From Cymbidium sinense (taxonomy: Eukaryota > Streptophyta > Magnoliopsida > Asparagales > Orchidaceae), in the NCBI GenBank assembly GCA_021442155.1, contig CM038228.1:81845095-81909094 (forward strand): a DNA stretch of 64,000 nucleotides, given 5' to 3'. Below, piece by piece: positions 39,378-51,879 of the stretch. The translations under genes were made by a program, and so were the position numbers. The notes beneath the pieces are model-generated. The model ran no database searches. It was given only the letters and a program-made list of their open reading frames with translations, and was not told the origin of the DNA. Numbering within the stretch: the stretch's first letter is position 1; every line of letters begins with the position of its first letter.

Positions 39378-39745
39378 TCACATATGAACCACATGCTCAT
39401 GAAATACTTTAGGTGGTAAACCTTTTGTAAGTGGATCCGTAATCATAAAGTTTGTACTAATATATTCAATAGATACTTGAGAACTATGAACTCTTTCTTT
39501 TGCAATAAGAAACTTTATGTTAATATGCTTTGATTTTGGCAAACTCCTATTGTTCTTTGAATACAACTCAACGGCTCTATTATCATAATTTATTTTTAAT
39601 AGTCTCTCTATTTCATCAAAAATATTTAGCCCAATGATAAAATCTTGTCATATTCTTTGATTTGATGTCTCATAACAAGCTATAAATTCTGCTTCCATAG
39701 TGGAAGAAGCTATGAGTGATTGTTTAACACTTTTTCAAGATATAG
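39378..39745 (-). pseudogene. Copia RNase H, C-terminal part
   Basis: The frame 39378-39566 gives KSKHINIKFLIAKERVHSSQ, then VSIEYISTNFMITDPLTKGL and PPKVFHEHV. This is the almost invariant C-terminus of plant copia Pol ('SKHIDVKYLFVKERVQ...ADPLTKGLPPKVFHEH'). Upstream parts continue in other frames. Confidence 0.85.
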
Positions 39746-40700
39746 CCTCCAACTAATAAGAAAATATAACCATAAGTGGATCTTCTACTATCGAGGCAAC
39801 CAATAAAATTAGAATCGGAGTACCCCATGATCTCCAAATGATCTGATCTCCAATATGTGAGCATAAACTTCTTTTTTTTTTTTTTTTTTTTTTTTTACCA
39901 AGCATTCCAACAATGTACGCAATATCCGGATGCATATAAACTTGAGCATATATAAGACTCCAAATTGCAGATGCATATGGGATCTTTTCCATCTCTTTCT
40001 TTTCAAGTTCATTTCTTGGACACTGAAGCAAACCGAATTTATCAAGCAATAAGTGTATCTCGTGCACAATCTTTCATGTCCAAATCTACTAAGCACTTTA
40101 TCGATATATGTCATTTATGATAAACTAAGTATACCACGAATGATCTCATGAATTTGTATAACAAACAAAAGATGCATTCCCAAGATCTTTTATTTCAAAT
40201 TTATTTGAAAGAAATTTCTTGGTTTCATGCAAAAGACTTATATTGCTGCTTGTCAGTAGAAGATCATCAACATATAGCACTAGGATGATGAATTTATTTT
40301 TCACTGATTTTATAATAAATACATTATTAACAGTATTTTTTTAAAAGCAAAAGAAGTAATCACTTGTTTAAATTTCTTATACCATTGATGGTATGCTTAT
40401 TTTAAATCATAAATGGATTTCTTTAATTTACATACCAGGTGTTTTGAATCAGAAGATTGAAAATTTTTTGTTACACCATATATATAGTTTTTTCAATATC
40501 ACCATTGAGAAATGTAGTCTTTACATTCATCTGATGTAACTCTAAATCATAATTAACTACTAGTGTTATAATGATTCTAAAAGAGTCTTTCAAAAAAAAA
40601 CTGGAGAGAAAATCTCTTTATAATCAATGCGTTCCTTTTGAGTGAAACTTTTAGCAACTAAATGTGCTTTATATCTTTCAATATTACTTTTTGAATCCCG
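39746..40700 (-). pseudogene. Copia reverse transcriptase, broken
   Basis: The catalytic YVDD block is readable in minus-strand frame around 40258-40280 (VLYVDDLLL). 39753-40114 carries the later RT region ('LVNSVCFSVQEMNLKRKRWKR', 'YASAIWSLIYAQVYMHPDIA' across frames). A run of 25 T's (39872-39896) lies inside the coding region where the family has ordinary codons. Many stops. Confidence 0.8.
39872..39896 (+). repeat. Poly-T run inside copia RT
   Basis: 25 consecutive T's replace coding sequence and create a poly-Lys run in reverse frames. This is either an expanded mononucleotide tract or the tail of a tiny retroposed fragment. Confidence 0.8.
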
Positions 40701-41607
40701 TTTGGTTTTAAAAATCCATTTACAACCAATGGGCTTTATAGATTTAAGCAATTCGATAAGATCTCAAACATCATTATCTTTCATTGATTTCATCTCATTC
40801 TCAATAGCTTCTATCCATTTATGAGAGTTGACACTTTGTTTGACTTGACTAAAAGAGATTGGATCACTTTTAAATCCAATGTCAGACTCATGTTCTTGGA
40901 GATACACAACATACTAATCTGAAATTATTGATCTCCTCTCCCTAGTAGATTTTCTTAATGACACTTCAATTTGAGGTTGTTGTGGTTTCTCAATATGAGT
41001 GAGAGTTAACTCAAGAATATTTTGATTATCTATACTTACAACTTAAATAAGATCAGGTAAAATTATCTGATCAGTTTTTGTTGTAACTATAGAAAGTAAT
41101 ATATTGCTCTTCCATATAAATTTTTTAAGTTTATTACTCCCATCATATTCAACTTCCACAATAAATTTAGCATTGCTCGTCTTGAAAAAAAGATTTATTT
41201 GAAGAGTCATAAAACTTAAAACCTTTTGACCTTTCTCAATATCCAACAAAATAATAGCTAATAGTTCTTGAGTCCAACTTTCTTTCATTAGGCTTATATG
41301 GCCTAGCTTCAGCTGGACATCCAAGACATGAAGATGCCTAATATTAGGCTTCTTCCCAATCCATAATTCATATGAATTTTAGTTACTGCTTTACTTGGAA
41401 CTCTATTAAAGATATAAACTGCAGTCTTTAAAGCTTCTCCCAAAGTGATTATGGTAAGGAAAAATGATTTATCATACTTCTAACCATATCCATAAGGGTC
41501 TGATTTCATCTCTCAGCTATACTATTTTGACTTAGAGTTCCTAACATGGTGTATTGAGAAACGATGCACTTTCTACTAAATATTTGACAAAAGAGCCTTG
41601 ACGTTGT
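40701..41607 (-). pseudogene. Copia integrase, C-terminal part, and linker to RT
   Basis: The frame 41043-41324 ('KESWTQELLAIILLDIEKG', 'FFKTSNAKFIVEVEYDG') matches the region after the copia integrase core ('KKLDSRTVSCYFVGYSERS...FETGNARFFEDVEF'). Near 41540-41600 the minus strand reads QGSFVKYLVESASFLNTPC, the core segment that should directly follow the 'GSGEQ' motif at 48611. Copy B interrupts the gene exactly between these two. Confidence 0.8.
41603..41607. repeat. Left target duplication of copy B (GTTGT)
   Basis: GTTGT here and GTTGT at 48611-48615 flank the 7003-bp insert exactly. Confidence 0.8.
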
Positions 41608-44600
41608 TGTGGTATTTATTTTTGGATGTGGGACACCACGCAAATCTTAGGGTACTTATTGAAGTGATTGGGTACGATATTAAGGAATATACTATCCCGA
41701 AAGATAGAAATCACCACCCTATAATGGACCTAATCACCTAATAAGGACTCCTAAGGCATGATGAGTCTTCGAATATGCCAGAGATCTTTCCCTGCTTTAC
41801 ATGAAAAAATAAAGTAGAGTTTATTTTAAGCCAAGTTTGTTAAGTTCTCTATGGAGGCAAGCCCCCATAGTTAATTACATCCTAAAGAATGGGAATTCCT
41901 TAAGAATACTCTCAATTAAAGTAGATAATTAGGGTCTCCAAAGATTTCAAGGTTAAGACTATCAAAGGATTGGCTATTTTAGAAAATCAAATGGGATAGA
42001 TCAAGGAGAAGACTTATTTTTGGAATCCAAAGGAGAAAGTAGGAAATGTTCATGATACCAGTAGTGAGCATTCCAATCTACCCTATAATTGGACTTTATG
42101 TTTTTGAAATTGAAGAGAGTTAATTATTTGAGTTGACATTTTATTAGATTGTTAGGGCTTATAATTTCATAACATAAGATTGTGAAAATATTTAAGAGGT
42201 GAGGATTTATACTTGTAGCCCAAAGAAAATGGCTACCTCAGATTCCTAAACTAAGGAGCCTTGGTACAAAACAAAGGCACGACCTAAATCTAAGGAAAAA
42301 ATGGGTATATAGTTCACCTCCACAAGAAAGAATAAACCACCCGACCGGACTTATTACTGAGTGGCACTAATTCTCTACACTTTAAATCCAGGCAAGTCTT
42401 ATGCTTTTACAAGATAGACTATTATTTATTTAGAAAGGAGACTAAGTCCTTAAATTCACTCCCTAAGAGACTAGAGTGGTATGAAACCATGACTTAATCT
42501 AATGCAAATTTTATCAAATTTATTTGATTCTTTTGAACTCTTTATTTTGACACAGCACAGATTTTGTATGCCTAAATGCATGAGAATTTGATTATGGGCC
42601 AAATCAAGAGAGAAAGGGTGTTCTTCCACCAAAGGCTCTCAGGTTAAGCCTTGATTCTCTGCAAAGATGGAAGTCCTCTTAACAAGAGTGAAATAATATG
42701 ATATGTATGATATTATACATTCATCCATCCAGCTAAGGGGTTGCTAAAATTTTTATTATCTTGATTTAATTTTTAGGCTTTTATGTGAGTTTATGAGTTG
42801 TTTTAAAATTTTAGTTATGAGTTATTAGCGGGATAGAAAATTTAATTTTATCCTAAAAGCCTACCGCATCCAGGCCACACATTCAAGCATCAATCATAAA
42901 AAAACTATGAAAAGCATGTTGTTCTAATGCATAATCTAAACACAACATCAAATAATTTTATAGACTAACATAAAAGAATAAAAGGTCTGTTCCTCCAGAG
43001 AAAAGAGAAAAGATGGGTAACTACCCTTATACAACCCAGATTATAAAAAAATTAATACATGTTATGGGGGTCTTCTTTTCTTCATTTCTTCCTTTTCTTT
43101 CTTTTGATTTGATTTGCTCTAAAAGCATCATAGGGTGCCCTAGGGACTAAGCCTTCTGGCCACTGCTCATCCTAATCTCTCATACACTAATCCTAACTCA
43201 TAATGTAAAATTACATAAAAAATAAAAAAAGTAAATCTAGCTACACCTGCAAAACAAATGTTAGCTAAACACACCATACAACCCAAACAGTATATGAATA
43301 ATTTGGACTTACACCCCACACATGGGTAACCAAGAAAACCTGTCATAACGTGAGTTATGCTTAGGAGCTAAGCAACGCACAGAAACATTTATATTTTTAT
43401 TACGTGGTTAAGCACAACCCCTAGAAAAATATGATTAGCTAATAATACCTAACATCCATTACAAATATACACCCTAACATCCCCTAAAATATTATATCAA
43501 AATAAAACACAACATCATACATACAACTCTAACTTAGCACTAGAAGTGGTGACTTAGTATTCTAATGTGTGTGTCAGGCGGCAAAACTTTACTAGTTTTT
43601 AGTTTAAGTTTCAATTTGAGTTTGAATTTATTTAAATTTTACCTTTGGGTGATTTCAATTTAAATGATTTAATGATTTATTTTTTCATTTTTATTTTAAT
43701 TTTTTATTTGGTTTAAAGTGATGTTTAGGTTTTCAAGAATGAAGAGTAGAATGAATTCTATTTGTAGATGAAACTCACCCTATTCTACATCCTAAGTCTT
43801 AAAGAGACTAACTAAGATCCTTAAGTATCTTAATTAGCCCATTTGAATTTATTTAATTCATTTGATTTATAATTTAGAATTTGAGTTTGTTTAAGTATTT
43901 GATTGATTGATTTTGATTTTGATGTTTTGGTTTAATTATATCTTGATAATTCAATATCCTTGATCTTTGATGAAGTTTAAGTTTGCTTAAGTTCATGTTA
44001 TTTTTGATTGATTAATTTCAGATTAGATGTTTTGTTTTAATTAAATCTTGATAACTCAATATCCTTTTAAATTAATATTTAATTCTTTTCTTTGATTATG
44101 GTTATGTGACTTGACTTTATGTTTATTTGATTTAATTATGGTTCATTCATTTGTAGTTTGATTAGAATAGATTAAATGAGATTTTATTTTAATTTTAATT
44201 GAGTTTGATTCTTCGTAATTAGGATTTTATTTTTAAATGCATCCATTTGTCATGTTCATCAAAGTTTGATTTGTATTTTGATTTCATTGGATAGTTAATT
44301 AGTTTATCTTATTTAAGTAGGTTGAATTTTGATTTGATTACATATTAAATTGATGAGAGTATTCTTAATTTAACTTAATTTGATTTAATTTGATTTGATT
44401 AGCCTTATTGGTCTATGGGTTTGCTTAGGTTCAATGTGATTATGTGATTAGTTTTATTAAGAAGTGTATTTATGTTAATTATAAAAGTTTGTTTAATTTT
44501 TAATTTGATTTCATATTTATTTATACTAATGATGTAATTAATGACTTAATAATTTAGGTTTAATTTAGGTTTTGATTAGTATTTAATGCATTTATGTTTG

Positions 44601-47600
44601 ATTGCTTAGTTTAATATGATTTAATTTAATTAACTTAATTAGTTTTTTTAAGAGGTATAATTAAGTATTAAATTAAATAAAGATTTGTTAATTTTAATGA
44701 TTTCATATTTATTTAGGTTAATGATGTAATTAGTGAGTGATGATTTAAGTTTAAATTAAGATTTGATTAGCATTTAATTGCATTTTATGTTTGATTAAGC
44801 TTTTAATATGATTAATTTAATTGACTAATTATTTAATGTAAATTAAATTAATAGATTAATTAAGTGTTTGATTTGAATTAATTTTAATGTGATTTATAAA
44901 ATTAATTTGGTTTGTTAAGATGGTGGATTAATTTATTAAGTTTACATTAATTAGATGTTTGATTAATTAAGTTTGATTAAGGGTAATTAAAATTTTAAAT
45001 TATTTGATTAATTAAAGATTTATTTAATTAAAGATTAATGACTTAATGATTTAGGTTTAATTTAGGTTTTGATTAGTATTTAATTGCATTATGTTTGATT
45101 TAGGTTTAATATGATTAATTTGATTAACTTAATTAGTTTACTTGAGGGTGTGATTATTAAATTTAATTTGGGGTTTGATTTAAGCTTAACTTTAGAGTTA
45201 ACTTTAATGTAACTTATTTAAATTAATTTGATTAATTAAGATGATGGATTAATTTATTAAGTTTGCATTAATTAGATGTTTTATTAATTAAGTTTGATTA
45301 AGGGTAATTTTTAAATTATTAAATTAATTAGTTTTAATTAGATATTAATGACTTAATTTCTCCACATAGAGTGATTTGATTTAGTTAAGTTTTTTACTTA
45401 AGTTTGATTTGATTAAGGGACACATTAATCATTATTGTTAAGTGAATTAATTGCTTATTTCATTTCAATTAAGTTTGATTATTTATGATTAGAGTTTTAT
45501 TTGATTTGACTCATTTATTATGTTTATTTGATTAGGTTGAAATATTTAATGGTTAATTAATTATTTTATTCCAAATGGATGTGATTTAATCATATGTTAA
45601 TTAAATTTACTTTAATTTTATTTGGTTTAATTTGATTAGTATCAAATGATTAAAGTTTCTTAAATTAGTTGAATTTTGAGTTTGATTTAAGATTTAATCA
45701 TTTAATTGAGTTTTATTAACTTATATAAGTTTAATCATATTTAATTTAATTTCTCTAAAGATGATATTTTGATTTGAGGTTTGATTAATGATTGCTTAAG
45801 TGTTATTTCATTTTTTGATTTTAATTTGATATATAGATTGTTTTTTAGATTATGTTTTAATTAATTCCTTAATTGATTAAACTCTACTCTTAAGTGTTTG
45901 TTTGGGGTTCATTAAGATTCAAAAGATCACCTTATTTTCTTAAGAGTCCTAGATATCAATTGAAGTGATTTAAGCCATTTTGAATATTTTTGTAAATTTC
46001 TGAATTTTTATTTAATTTATTTTAATAAAATGGACAATCTGAACTTTACAATTTAATTTCTCCAAATCCAGAAGTCTTTTTCATTTGAAATTTTTTATGG
46101 TAGGTGTGTTTTAACTTTAATTTCAATCCCTGAAAATTTCAACTTAATCTGACTTATATTTTTGGTTAAATTAATAAAATTTGATTTTTACTAAAACTTA
46201 AATTATGCTCAAAATACTTGGGGATTTTTGGTTTATTATATTCTCCTCAGAAAGACAAATCCAACAAGCCCTTGTTTGTAATTTTAGCTAACTATTTTAT
46301 TTTTTATAAATTTTTGAAATTTCAAGTGATTTAAATTAATTTTTTTATAAAAGAAATATGTGAAATAAGGAAAATGACAGGCTCTCGACCGTCATCGATC
46401 GCCGATCGACGCCATATCCAAAGGCCAAGATCGCACGAACCACGCGATCGGACGGTCAAGATTGCATCGATCAAAGGTCGATCGCGATAATGAGCAAACC
46501 GACGGCGAGATGCACGATCGGACGGTCCGCGCATCGCGATCGGACGCGATACACGTGGATCGCCGTCATCGACCGCCATCGATCGCCATATCACATCAAG
46601 CGATCGGCCCGACGCATGATCTATGAGATCAAGCCATCCGATCGCAAAACCGAGATCGATATTGCCGGCGATGATTTCTTTTTTTAAGGAAAATCCTAAG
46701 CCAAAACTTGTCCAAATAATTTTACGCAAAAAAAATTTTTTTTAATTGGGATGATTTAAAGTAAAATAGATTATTTAGGGAAATTCCTAAAATCACAAGA
46801 AAATTAATATACAAGAAATCCAAGGTCCTACGCTTGTAAAATTTACCTCACGGGGATGGTTTCGATGAAGATCCAACAACTTTGTGAGGAAGCTTTAAGT
46901 GATCTTTAGCTGCCTCGAATGCCGCCCGATGTCTACCGTCACGAAAAAATAATTATTTATGTTTTGAGCTCAAAATGGCTCAAAGAGGTGGGATGGGTTC
47001 CTTTTTGGGGAAGCTTTTGGGGTGAATGGTGGTGGGAGAAAGAGATCAAAAGCCTCATCTCCCCTTTATAATGGCCAAAATCCAATATTTTTGAATTTTT
47101 GTCTCCAAATTGATTGTCATCATGCTGATTGATGGATGATAGATTGATTGAGGACTTTGATCTTTGCTCCAAAGTCCTCTGCTACCATATGATCATATTC
47201 AATGCAAATGTTGGAGGAGTTAAGTGCATGTGATGGGGAGAATTAAATGAGGTGGAACTTGGGGAGGATCCATGAAGAATTTAAATGGGTTGGGTTGATT
47301 TTGGGCTGATCCCAAATGGATTTGATTCGTTTGATCACCCCAATGGATTTTGCCTTGGTTACAAGGATTTGGCCTCATATCATATTGGGTCAAATTGACC
47401 CATTTGACCAAAATTGGCCAAATTAGTTATGGGTTGATTCATGTTCAATTGGCTAATTGAAGATGAATGTTGTCTTTGTTTTGAATTAATTTGGATTTAG
47501 GCCAAATTGACCCTTTAGGCTAATTTGGGCTAAGTCAAGTTGACCAATTGTCTGATTGATCAAAGGGTTTAATTATGGCTGTCAAGTTCAATAATCAATT

Positions 47601-48610
47601 TGGAATGAACTTCAGCCATTGTTTAATCAATTTGGGTTAGATCATGATTTGACCCGATGAATTTAGGCCAATTTGGATCAAATGGAATTGGGCTTGGTTT
47701 GGCCAATTGATTGCAATTGATCATCCTGATCAACAATCATGGTGGAAGATTTTGGTGAGCTTGGTTCAATCCAATTTGGGTTGGATTAAAAGTTGGCTCA
47801 AATGGGTCCTTTAGGTCACTTTGGGTCAAGTGAACCTAAGTGGGTCAATTGGTTTGGTTTTGGTTTGATTCGAGTTTAGTTGAACTTAATATAGATAATA
47901 TAAATTCAATGACAATCAATTTGGATTCGGATTTTGGCTCATTTGAAATTTTCAAGTCAAAAGTAAGTTGGGTTTGACTTGAATTTGGTTTTGATGATTG
48001 TAGATTTTATTTATATTTGGATAAATGATCGAATGAATGATTGATTGAGAGAAAATTTATTTGACTTGGTTTGGATAGAATTTGGCTAAGTCCAAAGAAT
48101 TTGACTAGATTGAGTTTGGATTTGATTTTGATATAGTTTTGGTCATTTGAATTTGGATTTAATTTATTTTTATGAACATAAATGAAGGAATAATTGATTT
48201 ATAAAGAGATCAATTGAGTTTGATTTGATCTAAAGGGAGTTTTGGCTAAGCTTATGAATGTAGTTCATATGGCTTTGGAAGAGTCTTAGGATTTGAATTT
48301 GATTTTGAGTTTCAATCATTTGGAGTCAAATTTTGAAATTAGATTTGGAATTTGAATTTGAATTTGAGATTTGGTTTGAGAATTGAGTGGGTTTGATTTG
48401 AGAAAGTGTATCTAGATTGGGTTTAGCTATGGGATGGTACTTTCTTAAATCAAAGCAGATAATCTTATGATTAACACTTCTAAATCTCTGGCAGTTAAGT
48501 GTTCACCTAATCACTAGAAGTGTCTTATGACTAAGGAGTTCTTAATGTCTAGAAGAATTTTAAGTCTAAGAAGAGGAGGTTAAGAACTCACTCCAAAAGT
48601 GATATCAACA
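41608..48610 (+). mobile_element. Long non-coding repeat family, complete copy B (7003 bp)
   Basis: It begins TGTGGTATTTATTTTTGG, ends GATATCAACA, and is flanked by GTTGT on both sides, inside the integrase gene of a copia element whose sequence resumes precisely after it. TG...CA ends with a 5-bp duplication are the mark of LTR-element integration. Its order of parts follows copies A1 and A2: 5' region (41608-43570), TTTGATTT/TTAATTAA-rich stretch (43600-45900), conserved block (46020-46330), CG-rich core (46380-46670), a second conserved block (46780-46930), TTGACC/GGTCAA-rich DNA (47280-48000), and a conserved 3' end. I see no gag or pol sequence, no primer site and no internal LTR pair. 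It may be a giant solo LTR or a non-autonomous element. Confidence 0.8.
46380..46670. other. CG-rich core of copy B
   Basis: The core is dense in 'cgatcg', 'gatcgcc' and 'cgatcggacggtc', in both orientations, in an otherwise AT-rich element. A2 has a matching theme ('gaccgtccgattgcagatcg' at 7430) and A1 a weaker one ('aaatcggacggttgctgctc' at 4231). Open frames over it (46331-46729, 46490-46687) have no known match. Confidence 0.7.
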
Positions 48611-49100
48611 GTTGTTCACCTGATCCATCATATTTGCCATAATATTCACCACTATGGTCAGATTTGACAGTTTTTATTTTCTTTCCAAGTTGATTTTCAA
48701 CTTCAGTCTTAAAAATTTTGAATACATCGAGTGACTGTGACTTCTCATAAATCAAGTATAAGTACCCATAATAAGAATAATCGTCTATGAAAGTAATAAA
48801 ATATTATTGGCCATTTTAAGTAGTGGGGAATGGACCATAAATATTAGTGAATTAATTCCAAGATGCTTAAACTCTTGTTAGCACTAATTTTCTTGATATT
48901 TATTTATTTTTTCTTGATACATTCTATAAAAAGTTTATTATTTGAAAAATCAAGGGAATCAAGAATTCCTTCTCACACAAGGCTTTTAATTATTTAATTA
49001 GAAATATGTCATAAATGCTTATCATAGCATATATGAATTCTCATTCATTAATTTTTGCTTTGTATCAAAATTACTTGCATGCAAAGTTTCATTAATTTGT
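48611..49100 (-). pseudogene. Copia integrase, N-terminal and core part
   Basis: The minus strand just right of copy B reads toward 'DGSGEQ'. 48640-48800 gives the integrase core ('KIFKTEVENQLGKKIKTVKS' and 'DDYSYYGYLYLIYEKSQSLD' across frames), matching copia integrase, with the first catalytic Asp in 'DDYS' and the second in the 'KSDHSGEYYG' region. It is separated from its C-terminal half by 7 kb of copy B. Confidence 0.8.
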
Positions 49101-49129
49101 GAAACAGAAACGTCTAATTTATATAGGTT

Positions 49130-49580
49130 ATCAAAGAACTAATACCAATAATATTTAAATTTTGAAAGAGGCTAAATTTTCTATTTCCAAATGAACAAGA
49201 ATAACTAGATTTGTCAAAATAAGAAATATAAATTAAATTTCATTTAAACGACGGTACATAAAAGTCTCATGTAAATTCAAAATACAACCAGATTCTAGAT
49301 GTAATCTATATAAACATATTATTTCAATATGAGCTTTATTATCATTTCTCACATATATGAACTTTTCAACATCAATTGGCATTCGTCTCCTTAGACAATC
49401 CTATATAATCACACTTATGTGAGTAGTTGTACATGTATCTATCCACCAAGTGTAATTTGATACTGGATAAATTAACTTTAGAACAAATAAAGACGAAAAG
49501 TTTACTCTATTTCATGAGCTAATTTACAAACTTAGGGCAATCTTTCTTCACATAACTAATCTTCTTGTAAAAGAAACAAG
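49130..49580 (-). pseudogene. Copia zinc knuckle and protease, broken
   Basis: The zinc knuckle (49537-49578) reads CFFYKKISYVKKDC. The family form is CX2CX4HX4C, so the second Cys and the His are both Tyr here. The protease active site reads TWWIDTCTTTHIS near 49420-49455. The usual DTG is DTC (49431-49439). Later blocks ('YVRNDNKAHIEIICLYRLHL') still align. These substitutions, with the frameshifts, make it inactive. Confidence 0.75.
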
Positions 49581-49689
49581 TAACAATATTATCTTGTTTA
49601 TGTTGCATCTTATGCTGTGAAGTCTCTTTCTCTGCAGCTCATTTGTTTTTATAAATCCTTTTTCATTTAGTAGCAATGTCCCGAGAGGA

Positions 49690-50330
49690 AATAGTTAAGT
49701 GAGCACTTTCTATTTTGTTATGTTTCAATCTCTCTTCTTCTTGCACACATTGAGCAATGAGCTCATTAAGAGTCCATTTTTTCTTTTGAGTGTAATAACT
49801 TATCTTGAAAGGATTAAATTGTATAGGAAGAGAAATCGAACTAACTGCATAAGACGTCTGATATCTCTAATTTTAGTGCTCTAAGTCTAATGACAAAATT
49901 AGATATCTTCATAATGTACTCCCTTATATTTTCATTACCTTATTCCACATTTAAACGAGTTTAGTAAGAATAGTACTCACTTCGACCTTTTTAGAACTAA
50001 TGAAATGGTCTACTATTTGGTATATAAATTTTTTAGAATATTCCTCTTCACGCATTGCACCTCTTATGATTTCTGGAATGGAATGTTTCATGATCATAAG
50101 ACTCACGCGGTTAGAACACTCACATTTTTCAAAATTAGTCATTTATTCAATAGTGCTTTCTGCAGTAACGGCAGGAAGATGTTTAGTCTGGATCGCATAG
50201 TCAAGATTTATATACCAAAGAACTATGGTGATATGCTCTTTCCATTTATTAAAGTTAGTGTTGTTAAGTACTGGAATGTTATTCAAATTGATAGATATAG
50301 AAGAAACATTAACTGAATAGAACAAAAAGA
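49690..50330 (-). pseudogene. Copia gag, broken
   Basis: 'NNIPVLNNTNFNKWKEHITI' and 'LWYINLDYAIQTKHLPAVTA' (in the frame 50143-50592) form the N-terminal Gag block, known in relatives as 'LNGTNFKAWKENVLIVLGCMDLDYALR'. 'CSNRVSLMIMKHSIPEIIRG' with 'FISSKKVEVSTILTKLV' (49951-50142) is the following UBN2 core. Stops and at least one frame change separate them. Confidence 0.8.
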
Positions 50331-51684
50331 AACACACAATTAATAACATTGTCATTTTCTTATGTATATATAATGCAAATAAAAATATCAACAAAATAAA
50401 TACTTGAAATGAAATGTTTAATAAAATGGACATATATAAGATAATTCCCACATAATATGTAATTGCATTTTCGGAACAAATAATTGTAAATAATACTATA
50501 TATGCATGAGAATATAAATTTATCACATATTTATAACTGCACAAAATCTTACCAAAAAAATAATTTTCTTTTGGGCTGATTATTTTTCGCATAGATTTAA
50601 ATGTAATCCTTAAGTAATATTTATATATATTTCAAAATTAAATAAATTGATATAATAGAGGTCACTTTGACATATTATTTCAATTTAAATTATATTGAAA
50701 TTATAAATATTAACTGTATCATTTCAATTATTTTAATTTAAAGTAACTTCAAATAATTTGACAATAATATAAACTTTAATAATTGTTCCATTCAAAATAA
50801 TTAATTTGAGTTTATATTAATTAATTTAATTATATTTGTAATAAGATCACATAAATTCAATTAAGAGACTTATGAACAGCAATATTAAATGTAATAATGG
50901 ATAAGTTTGCCTTCAAATAGTTATATAAAAATATTTATAAAATATATAAAAGTAATATTTAATATTTTTAACGTTACTATCAAATGTTAAAGAAACGTTT
51001 CATTGAAACTTTTAATATAAACATATAATTGTTCTAAATGAAATGTATTATACAAAATATTTCATAATTAAAATCTAAAACACTTTCATTTTAATTGTTA
51101 TAAAACATTTTATTTTATAAAAATATTAAATGCAATATTTATAACTATCTTAATAAAATAAAAATAAATGTTTAAGATGCACCATAAGTAATTATCACTA
51201 ATTGCTCATAAAATCAAGCAAATGCAGAGTTCATCTTTATATGATTTAATGCATCAATTTAAAAAAATGGTTCATCTTCTTTCATTTTTTTTAATATATA
51301 ATAATAAGAAAAATAATTATAAGCATCAACCATAATCTTACAAAATTCTTAAAAATTTAAAAAAAAAATGAAAGATGAAGCATGCTTGAATCAAATTCAT
51401 ATGACCGAATATGAATTTTATTTCTCAATTTAAAATCACAATGGCGAGAATAAACATATTGAACACATAAAAAATTGAAATTGCATCAAAGTAAAAAGCA
51501 AAAATTTTGCTATATCATTTTATTCAAATCAAGAATGAAGGTTATCCAAAATATATCGATTCTATATGCACAAGACCAAATAAATTATACAAAAATTTTG
51601 AATCATATACTTTAATCTAAAATTCTCACATAATCAATATGAAAGATTAAGAGAAATATGATTATTCAATGATTCAATATAATA
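50331..51684 (-). other. Leader of the copia element between primer site and gag
   Basis: 1.35 kb of AT-rich sequence without a coding frame. This is longer than usual for copia and may include an insertion that I cannot delimit. Confidence 0.5.
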
Positions 51685-51701
51685 GAAGCTCTGATACTAC
51701 T
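51685..51701 (-). other. Primer-binding site of the copia element
   Basis: On the minus strand, right after the 5' LTR end (...TTTTATAACA), it reads AGTAGTATCAGAGCTTC. This is one base from the classic TGGTATCAGAGC site complementary to initiator tRNA-Met. Confidence 0.8.
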
Positions 51702-51833
51702 TGTTATAAAATATATGAAGATAAAATAAATTTATCTTGTCTGAATTTCATTTCAAATCAGATTTGTGAAGATACATAAATCCATGGAAGAATAATGGGA
51801 TTTTTGGCCTTCCACTTCTAAAAAGGTGTTCTT

Positions 51834-51879
<46 letters not shown>

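Noticed and set aside
46331..46729. 132-codon frame over the CG-rich core of copy B
   Set aside because: Low stop-codon density in GATC/CG-rich DNA explains it. No counterpart is kept in A1 or A2.
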